From contig NC_092569.1 of assembly GCF_037975245.1 (NCBI RefSeq), forward strand, positions 16,104,001 to 16,168,000: DNA of 64,000 bases, written 5' to 3'. A program made the translations under genes and the position numbers. Position 1 is the stretch's first letter, and each line of letters begins with the position of its first letter. Below the pieces are notes generated by a model, which was not told the origin of the DNA, did not search any database, and worked only from the letters and a program-made list of their open reading frames with translations. This DNA comes from Apostichopus japonicus (taxonomy: Eukaryota; Echinodermata; Holothuroidea; Aspidochirotida; Stichopodidae). Below are positions 1 through 31,971 of this stretch, piece after piece.

Positions 1-394
1 AATCCCCCGCCCCCCACCCCTCACCAATTATAGGTCACTTCATGTCATACTTAAGGTTAACACTGCCATATCGAAAACACTTAGTATTTCTTGTCCCCCC
101 TTCTCCACCCGCAAATTGTTGATTTGGGCAGAAGAGAGAGAGAGAGAGGGAAGTGGATAGAGAGAATGAGAAAAGGTCGCCTCTTACATCTACCAAAGTT
201 CATCCCAAATATACTATGTCAAGTTAGGATCCGTTTTTTCAGAAGTTCCATAATCTGCCGTCCGTTTGACCTCATCCGTTTGACCTCATCCGTTTGATCT
301 ATTTTAAACATTTGTAATAAACATTATGACTATATTGCAGTCTGATATAACTGATCCGATATACCTTTTAAGACTATTATAATTATTCTCTCAC
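1..394. other. Left edge, intron of the kinase gene
   Basis: After the donor at 394 the minus strand shows no further kinase exon. CCGTTTGACCTCAT recurs in tandem near 258-298. Nothing else is recognised. Confidence 0.5.
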
Positions 395-560
395 CTTCAA
401 GTGTTTTTATTGCAACGAGATATGCTCCCGGTCGTTTACCAACATCCCAAGCTTTCCCGCGCCAGATAGGCCCATATGTTCCATGCGCTATGGTCGTTAT
501 AAGTTCTACGCTTTCACGCGGTATCTCCCAGAAGTTCTTTCCGATTTCATCCACTTCCGT
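395..560 (-). CDS. Kinase N-lobe exon of the partial gene
   Basis: The exon starts after acceptor CCCGTAG (phase 0) and ends at donor GAAG|GTGAGA (phase 1). It encodes TEVDEIGKNFWEIPRE, then beta strand 1, the ATP loop, an insert (AWDVGKRPGAY) and VAIKTLEG. The WEIPRE start just before beta 1 is typical of receptor-type tyrosine kinases, as is the VAIK lysine. Phase 0 matches the end of the exon at 1033, which supports the link. Confidence 0.8.
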
Positions 561-3500
561 CTACGGGAAAGGAACCATGCATTTTTTTTTACAAATTTTA
601 AACATATGCATGTTATTGAACGTCATTCGGTGCGGCTGTTATCAACAACCTAATATTGCATGTTAGCGTTGGCACACTATCGATATCTTTCATATAAATT
701 TTAAAATATCTTTACATATTTGTAATCTTACCGCTTCTCATCCTTTTGGTTAATATTATAGATCCTAACAGAACATTAACTTAACCATCATAATGCTCTA
801 TATAAATTAACTAAAATTGGCATATAGGGCATGATGATCCCATAAATCGGTAAGTCTTGAGTTACTTTTGTGGTTTGCTCCCTTAAACAGAGTCACATAA
901 TCCACCCCTCCCCTCGAAGCTTGTGCGCCCCCCTCACCACCACCTTCCCCTACCCCATTATTCAGAGTGAAGCCTCATCCGCATCCCCTCCTTACTATAC
1001 TTAACGTAGACAGTAAACATCATATAACTTACATTGCGATTCGGCACTGCGACACTTTGCCTCCTGTTGACTACACCAGTCGTTTTCTTCATTAATCTCG
1101 GGCTAGCATTCCCATAAGATATAGCAGGTTGGGAGTCCCTACGTGTCTTGGAGTCCAATGCTTGTTGAAGTGATATCCCTACACCTGTGGCTCCTGGCGC
1201 TTGTACTTGCAAATGGCGTTTATTCGATTTAGCAGCCATAGCTTCATTTAGGGACATTGCCATGTCGTCTGCTCCAGCGGTCCTTTGTTGCGTCTTTCCC
1301 GCCATTGCCTGGGATAAGTTCATTGCCAAATTCCCCTTCTGCTTACTCATATCCATTGGCTGTTCCGTGTGTTGTCGAGATTTATTATGCATTGCGGATT
1401 CCAAGTTTGGTATTACACCTAATACACAAATACACAGCATCAAATAATAGTAACATTGTCTCACAGTTTTGTTGAAATCTCAACTCACCTATTCATATAT
1501 CATTGTTTAAAGCCTAAATACATTTAACTTTTTAAATTATGATAACAACCATATTTCATTTACTCCTACATTGAAATAGCTGAAACACGATAAGCGAACA
1601 CATATGTTGATAAATGGTTTTACTGTTTACTATATAAAAGTTGTTCATTCCATTTCGTATGTAAATTAATGTATATTAATTTACACTACATTAAAAATAA
1701 TTATTAAACATGAAACATGGTAAAGTGTAAATACATTACATTAATACAAGACCAAACAATGTATGAATTACTCTCCAATTATCGACATCTGTTTATTTAC
1801 AGACTGGTGTAGCAGATTTTTAAAATTATTTACTATTCTATAGATATCTTATAATATCATCCATATGTTGTAGTCCTGCATAATAACATCGCCAGAGTTC
1901 GTAAGATTCATTTCGACCGGAATAAAGGCTGAGGGAGAACTTACCGCTGGGAGGAGCAGTGGCGGCAGATGCCATTTTCGACCTCATTGCGGCATCTAGA
2001 TCGCTCAGGGCGGTACCTATCGCAAGCAAAGAGATTAATATAATATTATAATTACTTTGGTAAAGTTTATTTGTTTTGCTTTCTTTCCTGGATGTTGTGA
2101 CAGTGTTTAGTCGTGATGTGTTTTTTTTTTTTTTGTATTACCAGATTTCTTTGACAAGATGTCAGATATTAGTTATGAAATTAAGACCGTTTCAAAGAAA
2201 CAGTATAAGGCTGTCAGCTAATTTCGTTACTTTCGGAAACGCAAAATCATAAATAGAAATATCGTTTTGGGAAGGATGGGGTGGTGGGGGGGGGGGAATC
2301 CTCTATCATCTTAGTTGCATTTCGTCCCCCTCCCATCGTATTATCGGGTTTGGAGCCTATACTGGAAGGTCGGTCACTTAACGTCCCACCACCTCTCTCT
2401 CTTTCTTTTAATCCCGTGTTTGGTGTTTAAAAACCTCTTTCATTCACAATTATCTCAACAGAGACAAGTAAAAAGGGTTCACACTTGTTTAAGTACTTGG
2501 TTCAATATGCATTTACAGAGTTTTGAAAGCCTCTTCACGGGGCGTAGAAAACGTATTCGGGTACCTCAATAGTCTCCCCTGTGCTAATACCAATCCTCAC
2601 AGATGGAACTCATTTATTACCCATATCATTTATAATGTCCAACCCCAAGCTCTACACAGTTAGAGGCAAATAGAGGTTCATGAATGGAAGTACAGCACGA
2701 TGTGTTATGATGAATTATATATGCTTACCCTTTTGTTGTTGTTGTTGTTGATTGGTTGATTTTTCTCCTTTCTTCGACCCCATTGCAGCTTCCAAGTTTG
2801 GAAGAACGGCAGAGGCTGGCTCTGGAATGGATAGTTCGTGTATTAGGTAAGATTTGTTATTTCATCGAAGAATTACAACAATTGAGCAGTAATGTTGAGA
2901 TCTAAGCTGAGTTACTTCGGACAATAACACCCCTGCCCCCTCCCCCTTACCTCCCTTTCCCCTCCTCTTGATGTTTTAGTTTTCTTGTATATTAGGGGAA
3001 TTTTATCTAAGAAAATAAGGTACATATTTAATAGGAAAACATAATTCTCCATCCCATATGTCCCGATTCCTTATTTGACCGAAAGGTCCCGTACTGTAAC
3101 CACTCTTACCCCTTCCCCTATCGCCAAGCCTGTCAACAACTCAAAAAGGGAGAAAAGTTGGACATCAGTGCTAGCAAGAAAAAAGAGAGTAAATTGATAA
3201 AATACACGATCAATGACGCAGTAGGCTGTATAAAATCAATGTCTACAAGATGGAATAAATAATACGATTTACTGTACATTAAAAAAATTTTCAAGTAATT
3301 ATTTTTTTACCTTTCCCTTTTCCCAATGGTCGTGCCCCGGTCTGTTGTAGCAAGGCACCAGCATTTGGATCAAGGAGTTGAGATATTCCTGCAAAGTCCA
3401 GACCGGAACCATCTGTTGGATTGTGGGATGCCATTTCTCTTAACTGAGCATCAAGCTTTGTAAATAAAATGAATTACCAGGCGCGATGAAATCACAGGAC

Positions 3501-4561
3501 ATTAATATATATATATGACAGTGCACGCTTTGCTACTGTAATGTGCATTATATGATAACTGGATTAAAAGATCTAATTAAATAGTGAGGTTGGGAAGTAT
3601 ACGTATGACCTACAATTAGCCACTACCAACGAACATCGTATTATATTCCTTTGGGTGATAAGAACAACACTTACGAGTGAGCTGAAACTAGATTCAAATT
3701 ATCAATTATCTGAACAAACCCCAAATCCGTATTTCACTAATAGGTTAAGGTTTCCATATCGAAAGAGATCTTAATTGTTTATGTGTACCATCTTGTATAA
3801 ATTTAGTGATTCCCACTTATCTTATTGGGGTGATATTAGAGTAAATTGCCACAAGAAGCCTAGCAAATAAATCACTTTAGTCATAATTCTTTTGTTTGAG
3901 GTTGGGGGGGGGGGGGGTAGAGGGCGTGGGATTAGTTAGAGAGAAGAGGAGAAATAAAAATAGGGTGAGGTGCTGGAGGATTGAGGGGGGAGGGGAGGGG
4001 GAGTGGGTGTCTGTTGCTTACCTGTTGCAATCCTTGCATCATCTGAGGGGTATCGACCCTCATCTTAGAGTCTGGTCTTATACTTTCCGGTCTTGGGGTC
4101 TCCATGAGTCTTAATCGCCCCTTTGCGTCAATGACTGCCAATGACTCCGGTCCAGGAGTTTTTGATATGAATTCCGTGTACTCCCGTGAAAATGACGTAT
4201 CGGAGCGAAACTGAGTATTCTCACGAGACAAAAATGACTCTTCCCTACTGAGGGCGGTGTCACTTCTTAGGTTTGTATTTTCACGTGAAAGTGACGAATC
4301 AACGTTATGGATGTCTACGTCAATTTTCGTTTCCAATGCTGCAGTAGAATCTGTTTCTCGTTTGGCGGAACCAGGTCTCGAACCCGCGGAATCAGGTCTC
4401 GAACCAGCAGAACCAGGTCTCGAACCCGCGGAACCAGATCTCGAGGATGAACCGGGTCGAGAGTAAGACGAGCTAGGCCGCAGTCTTACAGCAGTTCTTG
4501 GACGGGATAAAGTTGTTCCAGATCGTGAGAGAGAAGAAAACGGCCTGTCATCAATTTCCAT
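395..4561 (-). CDS. Tyrosine kinase-domain protein with L-x-x-A-M-x-x-K repeats (partial, 3' end outside window)
   Basis: Exons in transcript order: 4561-4022, 3455-3311, 2821-2729, 2016-1945, 1418-1033 and 560-395. Phases join without stops (0,1,1,1,0, then 1 out), giving about 467 codons before the left edge. Residues 1-180 are rich in Ser, Arg and Pro (SRPGSAGSRPGSAG, then SREN/SREE/SREY units). The middle carries six copies of L-x-x-A-[ML]-x-x-K, for example NLEAAMGSKK, DLDAAMRSKM, NLESAMHNKS, NLSQAMAGKT, SLNEAMAAKS and SLQQALDSKT. The last exon is a tyrosine kinase N-lobe start: WEIPRESVEL, a glycine loop AHGTYGPI with Ala where the first Gly is usual, and the ATP-binding Lys in VAIKTL. 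HRD and DFG lie beyond the window. The ATG at 4561 sits directly after a splice acceptor (TTCCAG), so it is either a start behind a non-coding exon or an internal exon of the TSP1 receptor upstream. The kinase call is firm; the repeat region is unrecognised. Confidence 0.75.
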
Positions 4562-5617
4562 CTGGAAAAAGGATTTTTTTTCAACAAATCGTAAAACAGT
4601 GTTTTATAACTATTACATGCTTGGTGTCATATTGACTCTTTACAAGAAAATATTAAAGTTGTATTTTCTTGAAATAGTTTGTTAACATTAACTACTCTAT
4701 ATTTTATAGACTATTGATTATATTTAATATTTGGATATAACCAGGATTTTTTGTACGGTTGTCCTTAATATTACAAAGTTTTCATGGACTGTTCTTGAGC
4801 AATTTTGCAACGCCTTTTGTCTGTTATTAAGATACTGTTTAGTTATTTGTAAGAAATATTAAAAAAAAATGCCAAAAACAGGCTAGAACAACCTCGCCCC
4901 CCCCCCCCTCACCACCACCATCGTGCATTTTATGTATGCAGTGACTCTTTTTTCTTTAAGTTTCGAAAACACTTTTGGATTTCCATTTCATATTTGTTTC
5001 AGTTCATAAAGAGATACCAATGACACAAAAATCACAAAGAGTCGCAAAAAATGTTAATCAAACGTTTCTTCATTTTATTACTATTTTTTAACTGTTAACC
5101 GATATGTCTTTCTTGTTTAAGTAACTAAGCCTATATCCTTAGCATTAAGTTGTGATCTCTCTGGCAGTAAAAACATACTTACATTATTAGCGCCATATTA
5201 TGATTTATCTTATGGTATCTCATGCCATATAATACTTCCTACCCCTCGTTTTGACGTGCTTGTATCAATTTTAATTCATTTTTTTCCTTAAATTTCCATA
5301 CTGTCAACTCGGGATATCGTCAAACTAAGTTTTCAGTTTCGGTTAACACTACTGATTTAACGCTAAAATTACATCATAAAAGATATTTGAATATTATATA
5401 ACAACCCAACCCGTTATGAAAACGAAGTCGCAACTTTCAAGCATTAAACTACATTACAAAAGAAATTCAACTGTAACTTACACAACTCTCAGAAAGAAAA
5501 TTAATTTGTCCCAATTTCTTCTTATTGATACTATTTCAACATATATATATATATATATATATATAGTATATATACACTATATATATATATATTTATATAT
5601 ATACACTATATATACAC

Positions 5618-5649
<32 letters not shown>

Positions 5650-5899
5650 AAACACATAACATAACACACATATTTCGTTCTCTTTTATCTGTACGAATAA
5701 AAGGTAATAAAAAAGAGTGCACACTAAATTCAACAACAATAATTTGATGAAAGTTTACCCTCAAATTAACTTAGGTCTCTTTCATGTTCTCATTTGGCAC
5801 TTTTTAGAGGTTTTTTACTATTAGACGGACACACACACAGGTTGATCACCAGATTAAATTTTGTTGAATCATTTACAGTGTACGATACTGATTTTTAAG
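4562..5899. other. Region between kinase gene and TSP1 receptor stop
   Basis: AT-rich, with a C run at 4898 and the TA array at 5541. No extra exon or canonical minus-strand polyadenylation signal is seen near the stop at 5900. It is either intergenic or an intron joining the two genes. Confidence 0.5.
5541..5652. repeat. TA-rich array with TATACACTATA units
   Basis: TA repeats broken by CAC, between the two minus-strand genes at 395-4561 and 5900-14103. Confidence 0.8.
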
Positions 5900-14103
<8,204 letters not shown>

Positions 14104-16154
14104 AATCAAAGACACTTCCGTTAGTTATTTGGTAATTTAAAACGACTAATGTCAATGATCAAAATCATGTTTTTTGAACAACACTGCTGTTAGATTTATC
14201 TGTTTTCTTCATCATTATTTTCGAGTAGCTGTCTAGTACGTCTGTTATATGCAATTTAAAACACTATGTAATCACCATACATAACACTGAGTGAGAAACA
14301 ACCCTCAGGCAAAAAGAAAATCGTAATCAATATTATCGATCTTTGAATGGGTGTTATAAGAACCTGTGGGTACACCTGCCTTGACCAATAATCGATTGGC
14401 GAGGACCCTTTTAGGTAGTCCCACACCCTCCTACAGTTGTAGTCTAATGATTTATTCAGTTAGGGCCGCGGTATAAGCTTTAATATATCCATTCGGACTA
14501 AGTCTACAAATGACATACAATGAGAGCAGTGTGTACTTCCGCCTGAAACGTAAACCAAGTTGTCGGGGAAAAATAGTCGTAAATCTACCTACGTAGGCGG
14601 GTAGTATTTGATTCGTCAACGGTCCATTCGTTTTCAATCTTGGGTGTTGAAGAGGGTGAGTGAGTTAAACTATTGCGGATGGTCTAACTAAAGATCCAAA
14701 GGATTGAAAGTGATTTAACTGAGGCATTTTAGAAAATCTCTAGGGACACAAAATGATTCCTCAAACCAGAGCTAGCAGACATCGGCGTATAGGCTACATT
14801 AACCCGGACCAACTACGTCAGTGGGGGCGGGGGGGGGGCTTACATAAAACGTAACAACCATGGAGTGTCACGTGACGTGCTGCCTTGTAGCACTCAACTC
14901 TTATAGTACTCCTTTAATGTATATCCTAAAATAACTAATAGCATGATCTAATAGCTAACACATTCCTTGTGAAGCTACGCGAACTAATCTAGCTAAGTGG
15001 TACATATTTCCAATATTTACCGCAATTTTCAATCTCAAAAGTGCTATTTTGAGTATTTTCTCTAAAAATTTCGAATTGCAGCTGGAACGGCACGCACATT
15101 ATCAGGACTGTTCACACATGTACACACCGGAGCAGACGACAGGATTTGTTGCTCCTTAGGAACACACGGCCGTTTTTTTCGCGCCTAAACAAGCGTGTAT
15201 AACCATGGAGGTAAATACTTCCAGGTATAACCATGGAGCTATCATCTGTTTATAGCTCCATGGTATAACTGACGTAAGGAACCTTATGAAATCAAGTGGG
15301 CCCCACTGTTCTTTCCTATTGTTAAAATCCAAGTACCCTAACCATAACAATACCCCAAACAATAGATTTCTTAAGAGGACATGTGGATTCTTTTGAAATA
15401 TGCATCTGAGGCATGAGAATTCCTTTGTTCAAGTCCTCAGTCAGAATAAAAAACAATTTGAACCGACAAACACACTGAATGAGCAAAGGTAGAGATAAAT
15501 ATCGTTCACAAACAGCAAAATTGAAAGTGACAAAGTTATACCTGTCTTTATTTCAAGTTTATGGTAGTATGAATATGCCTCTGCATGAATTAACCAGTGT
15601 GAGATTTGAATACAAGACGGTACTACATAGCGCAGACTGTTGAACTTATGAAGGATTCATTATATATTTTGCAAGCATTTCCCTCTTAATTTTCTCTCGA
15701 TTAAATACATTCATCTTAAAAGCTTCCTTAAAAATGATCATATTCGACGATTTACCAAATTAAAATGCAACGCATGTGTATTGTCATGATGAGAGAAGGT
15801 AAAATCGGTTCCCATTGATTATTCTGAGAAAGATTGCAGGAAAAACAGCTTAATCTTTTCCTTTTGTTTTTGTATCTTTATATTTGATCATCAAGAACTA
15901 ACCAATCAAAACAGTGCACGTAGAAATTAATTTAATTGTGAAAACCAGCAAATTTAACCTCTCTTTCAACTGAATTTGATGTGCTAGGTCTATCACTATT
16001 GTCAAATATAACACAGTCTATAGTACCTTAATGTTTGAACTCATGTTGTGAGAAGGATAAAAAACTTTCATGCATTTCTTGAATATAAAATACTAAGTTT
16101 TGGCAAATATTTGACTAACTTAAGTTTAAATGATGGTATACAAAAAGCGACATT
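14104..16154. other. Non-coding region between the TSP1 receptor and annexin A
   Basis: Contains the hairpin at 15216 and a G run at 14821. No exon is supported. The TSP1 receptor promoter should lie in its left part, but no clear core element was seen. Confidence 0.5.
15216..15263. repeat. Perfect hairpin
   Basis: TATAACCATGGAGCTA and TAGCTCCATGGTATAA flank a loop of about 11 bases. A further half copy (ATAACCATGGAGGTA) lies at 15199. Function unknown; possibly a small MITE relic. Confidence 0.6.
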
Positions 16155-16160
16155 TTTATT
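16155..16160 (-). terminator. Candidate polyadenylation signal of annexin A
   Basis: TTTATT on the plus strand (AATAAA on the minus strand) about 660 bases after the TAG at 16821. Confidence 0.4.
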
Positions 16161-16820
16161 AACATGATATTAAGAACATTATATAGTTAAATCATGTACA
16201 CTGCGATAGTTGATTTAAGCTTCGGTATTCAAACTGAGGTTCGAGACCCACCTCATTGTTGTCAAGTTATTTTGAAGGATCGTTTAAAATTTGGAAGAAC
16301 ATGCAACATTGCCAGTATTTGTGGCACAAAAATGTGGAAAATCTTGAATATAAATTTCCTTCATACGTTGCAAACTACACCTTTACAATGTTACAATTAT
16401 AGAAACACCATTCATTGTATAAAATATAATTCTCAAATTTGAAAGAGATACCTCCTCTCCGAAGTTGACTTTGTTCAGACTAAACATTTTCCACTGGAGG
16501 GTCGCCAAGATGAAATTTGGGGTCACCAAGAAAAATATTGGACTAACAGGGGTGTAATGCATATCAATAACATGATGAGGAGGATTAGTAAGTGATATAT
16601 GCAAAGTCAAATTCTTACAAATGCGAAGGTGTTTACATCTGTAACGGCAAACATATATATTGTGTTGAGAATGCATGTTCGTTTAAACTTAATAAGCTGG
16701 ACAAGATTTTTTTTTTTTAAAAGCGTTTTAGTGAATGTTAGATTAAGCCGTGCGTAAATTTGATTGATTAAAGTGATTCTGATGCAAAAATGCTCATGAA
16801 TTATTCATGACACGAGTAAT

Positions 16821-27718
<10,898 letters not shown>

Positions 27719-27816
27719 TGTAATTGAATATCAAAACTGGTTAGAAAATTCTTGGATTCACGCACAATCTTGTCAAGGAACACCTCGTGATTAGTGATCG
27801 TATTGTAGAGTGTGGT

Positions 27817-27826
27817 CTATATAAAG
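27817..27826 (-). promoter_or_regulatory. Candidate TATA box of annexin A
   Basis: Minus strand reads CTTTATATAG about 100 bases before the ATG at 27718, which would give a leader of about 70 bases. TA-rich repeats are common in this window, so the call is tentative. Confidence 0.4.
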
Positions 27827-28398
27827 GTTACACCTTGTCCAAACGTGCATACGTGTAACAGAAACTAGTTTTTTAAATACTAAAAGTCCAAAAGTTCACA
27901 TTTGTGAACCGAGATAAGCAATTAACTATAGTTTGCTAATTAAGCCTCGTGGGCGTCCTATGTGTTAACGGTTAACAGATTATCGAAAGGACATAGTGAT
28001 TGTGAAGTTAATATTTGTAAATGATTTACTTTGTGGTGCGATCCTGCTAATGAGATGAGAGTTCAAAGAACTTATCTCAATTGAAATCTCTTGAACAAAT
28101 GACTGCAGGGGCGGAAACTATGACACTTAATTCCCATTGTATTATTTGAAATAAAATTAATCAAGGGAAAAACTGTGAAAACAAAATGTGGGAGACATAT
28201 TTTGCTTTTGGGTGCGCATTGACCAAAGATAAATAGTTATGGATATCAGGTCGCTGCTGTTTAACAAATCTAATATTCACTTACTGCCGAATCTGCTGTA
28301 TGAACGAAAATAGTTGGCGCTAGACCAATTTTACATCATCATCCCACCGTGTCCCTCCGCCCAGTCTCGACTCCGTTGTCACCGCCACCCACTCGTAT

Positions 28399-28864
28399 AT
28401 GGCAAGCCGTGTGGGACAAACACCGCATAATATATCCGCGTATTAATTCGAATATATACGCGTATTAATTCGAAAATATATGTGTTGTACATGTGTAAAG
28501 TTCCGCTTTATGAAGCGATCTCGCGAGCCCGCCAAGACATTTATCGTTGGTATATGTACACAGCAAGAGCGGAATTGTTTTTTCGTGTATATTCTAATTA
28601 ATCCGTGCATATATTGGATTTAATCTCGATATGTATTTTATTTAATACGTGTATATTTTCGAATTAATACGTGTATATTTTCGAATTAATACGTGTATAT
28701 ATTCGAATTATTACGTGGATATATTCGAATTAATACGCGGATATATATTTACACCATATGATTGGCTCATAATATATACGCGTATATATTCCAATTAATA
28801 CGCGTATAAATTCCAATTAATACGCGGATATATTATGCAGTGTTTGTCCCACATGGCTTGCCAT
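28399..28864. mobile_element. Non-autonomous hAT-like MITE with about 50-bp inverted ends
   Basis: The first ~50 bases (ATGGCAAGCCGTGTGGGACA onward) and the inverted last ~50 bases differ at only about two places. Flanks ACTCGTA at 28391-28397 and 28865-28871 look like a 7-8 bp target duplication. The inside is built of repeated AATTAATACGCG/TATATA units. No coding capacity. Confidence 0.75.
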
Positions 28865-31800
28865 ACTCGTAGTGCACAAGACTGAGTCTTAAAGAAGGCT
28901 ATATCATCAAGCCTCTTATCTGCTATAATTTTCAACTGTTTCGCGTTTCTTGATTATATTAAAGAAAAATTTTGTAATAGAGATTTGGTTTAGTAATAAT
29001 GCTTCTGAACAAACTATTGAAAAGCTTAACATCTCAGTTTCACAATTACACATAAGGACAAATAAGAAGTACAATACCCTGTCCCTGTTACATAATATAA
29101 TCCCCTGGGGGCATATCTACCTCTCTACGCCTCGGATTAAGAGTGAACATTGCTTGCAGTCACCAAAATGAATTTGGATTAAAATGATTATTGACAGGAT
29201 GATGACGTCTTATGAAGGCACAATGGAAGCCTCGAGACAGAAATGAAACCATTATATTTCCGAAACGGAAATAGAGGTATTTCGTGGGAGTTATTCATCA
29301 GAAAGTTGCTTTTCCCCTCTTCTTTTTCATCCAAAAGTTGCTGCTCCGTTAATAGAAAACGTCAATGCAATTTGATGGTCTTATATATCTTTGAGAAAAA
29401 GATACAAACTATTAGTATTTTCTGAAAGTCTAATATGAACACTTTCTCGCCCCGACATCGCAAAAGCCTGCTCTGTCAATGAAATTACAAACTAGCGCTG
29501 AGTGTCCCGTGGTTTTCACCCCCCCCCCCCTCTCCAGGCCAGGAAAGATAAAAAGCAGCCCTTTTGAAAATTTTGAGATATTGTTGGAAAAGCTATTTTA
29601 AGAATGATTGAAGACACAACATTAATTTTGATATGTTGTAGACCGTTAATAAACACTTTTAATGTTTGACGAATTACCCTTTAAATATCAGAGTCTGGTC
29701 AGTTACAGTGACGTCACTATACTGTACTAAGTTTAAGATAAGTATAACCTCCATTTTAGCTCAATACTCAAAACGAGAATATAAGACTTTGATAACGACA
29801 GTAACAAATAAAATGTTCGCACTTTTGCAGTGCGTTACCGTATTTGCCAAAGCCAAGTTGTGTTGAAAGTCATTTTATATGTTCGTAAAAGCTTGACTTA
29901 TTAGTATTTATAAAACTGAGGATTTATATGAACATTTACGCTTGCACCGAGGAGGCATCGTCACCATCAATTGAGCCTTAAAGGAGCAGTCCGGAATTTT
30001 ATGATATAATTTACAGATGACTCTCTTAACATATAGAATAGCTAGATAGAAATTTTACTGACACGCCACTGTTTCTTCTTTCTTTGACTACGACATGACG
30101 TCAATACATAACTGGTGCCTACAGTCATCCTTAAACAGGTGGGGTTCATCAGTGGCTGAACTAGATATTGTGATGCCGTTGTCATCATATCTGTCGCCCT
30201 CTATATAGAGAGTCTACATATCACTGATTTTAGCAACACGTGCTTTCCATGTGGACAGTGACGTAAGTATTAGAGGTCACATGACGTCTGCTCACCAGCT
30301 CAGCTGAACCAAATCTCGAGACTTACGGTGGATCAGTCTTCGCTCCCGTTCCGAATCGTTCGGTTCGGTAGTAGCCCTGGCTGTATCTGTTTTGTATTCG
30401 TCTTTTATACACTTTCTACGTATCGTTTTAGGACTCTACTTCGGTATTGAGACCTCGTTTTGTGATCATTTTATAGTTAACGTGCATTTTGTTCTATTTA
30501 TCATTGGCTGATTGTATTATTATAGATTACGAAATCTACTCAGCGTTCGTTCTTTACTCGTTTATCTATATGTGTTATATTCATTGCATGTAATAGCGAG
30601 GTTCAAGGCTCGTCGCTACTATATAACACACCACCATCCAAGACGAATTTGTTTCCATACCACCATCAGTCCTCAGTAGGGAATATTTGCCCCCCCCCTC
30701 CCCCACCCGGAATCTTAGACCGATTGAGCGTTACAATATCATACAGAGTTCATTAGCCCATCTCCACACATGCATAGAGCACAAATTAAATGGGAAAATG
30801 TCTTTCTTATGTCTTCAAATGCCACATCATGTTCTTCTAACTTCACATGTAAAAGAGATCACTGTTGGAGGACTCTCAACACTGTTTGTAAACTTGTTAA
30901 CCTTTATATGTATATTGATGTTCTATTTCATTGGTTACAACAAAATATTAATTAACGGCAACGGCGCGTGCAACATAAGTGATGGCGCTCTTTCAAATTG
31001 TTATATTGTTTGATGACAATGTTTACCGTACGTCTGAACGAACCAACCAAGCCTAGCACCGTAGTATGTCATTGACAATTGTTGTTATCGGACAGCCTGT
31101 ATGTCTTGTCTTTCTATATGATCTTGCCTGAGCACAGGACTGTTAGTACCTACTGCAAGTATAACATAAACACTGTAATGGTGTCATCCGGTTTGTTATG
31201 ATATATCCTGTAGTATTGTTAGTTTGGGGAAAAAACTGGGACCAATGCTTCCCCTCAATATACCACGTTTCACGCCGTCGTATGCCTTACCGTGACGTCC
31301 TGGCAGCTTAGAAATGTGACCTTTAACCTCAGGTCAACGCTGAACCAGCAGTAGGCAGTGATGGGAGAGAACTGACAACCTGGGACGGTCAAGATCTCAG
31401 AATTGTTTCTCAGTTGAAAAGGACAGGTTTTGATTTTGTAATATCAAGATCCTACGCAGATTTAACGTAAGACTTAAAAAACAGTATTGCTTAAAGTATT
31501 ATAAGCAAAACGGAAAGGCGCCATGTGTTCAGCTTGGGATGTATACCGGTTGCTTCAATTAAATGCTATTATGAACTCAGTGCTAAGCCACACATGCAGG
31601 CTTGATTCAAGTTGACGTCAATCGGGTAGTTTTATAACGTACAGTTGGTTGTTATAGTTACACAGGAAATCCTAAGAAACTGACTATCATGTAATCTACG
31701 ATAAAAATAGATCCAGAATCCCATCCAAGAAATGACATTACTAATTTGTAACATCTCAACCAGAGAATGACTAGGAAAAAAAAAACAGTGAGTCGTTTAA

Positions 31801-31920
31801 GGCCTATAGCAACTACTCCTTGCTCAAATTTATAGTTGACCTGGACACGAAACCTCGAGTGAGTACTGAACCAGTCCACAACATTGCATATACGCTTCAT
31901 ATCCACGCTCTCTCTATATG

Positions 31921-31971
<51 letters not shown>

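Noticed and set aside
30687-31013. 108-codon plus-strand frame with a hydrophobic stretch
   Set aside because: No homology recognised, no splice partner and composition like the surrounding intergenic DNA.
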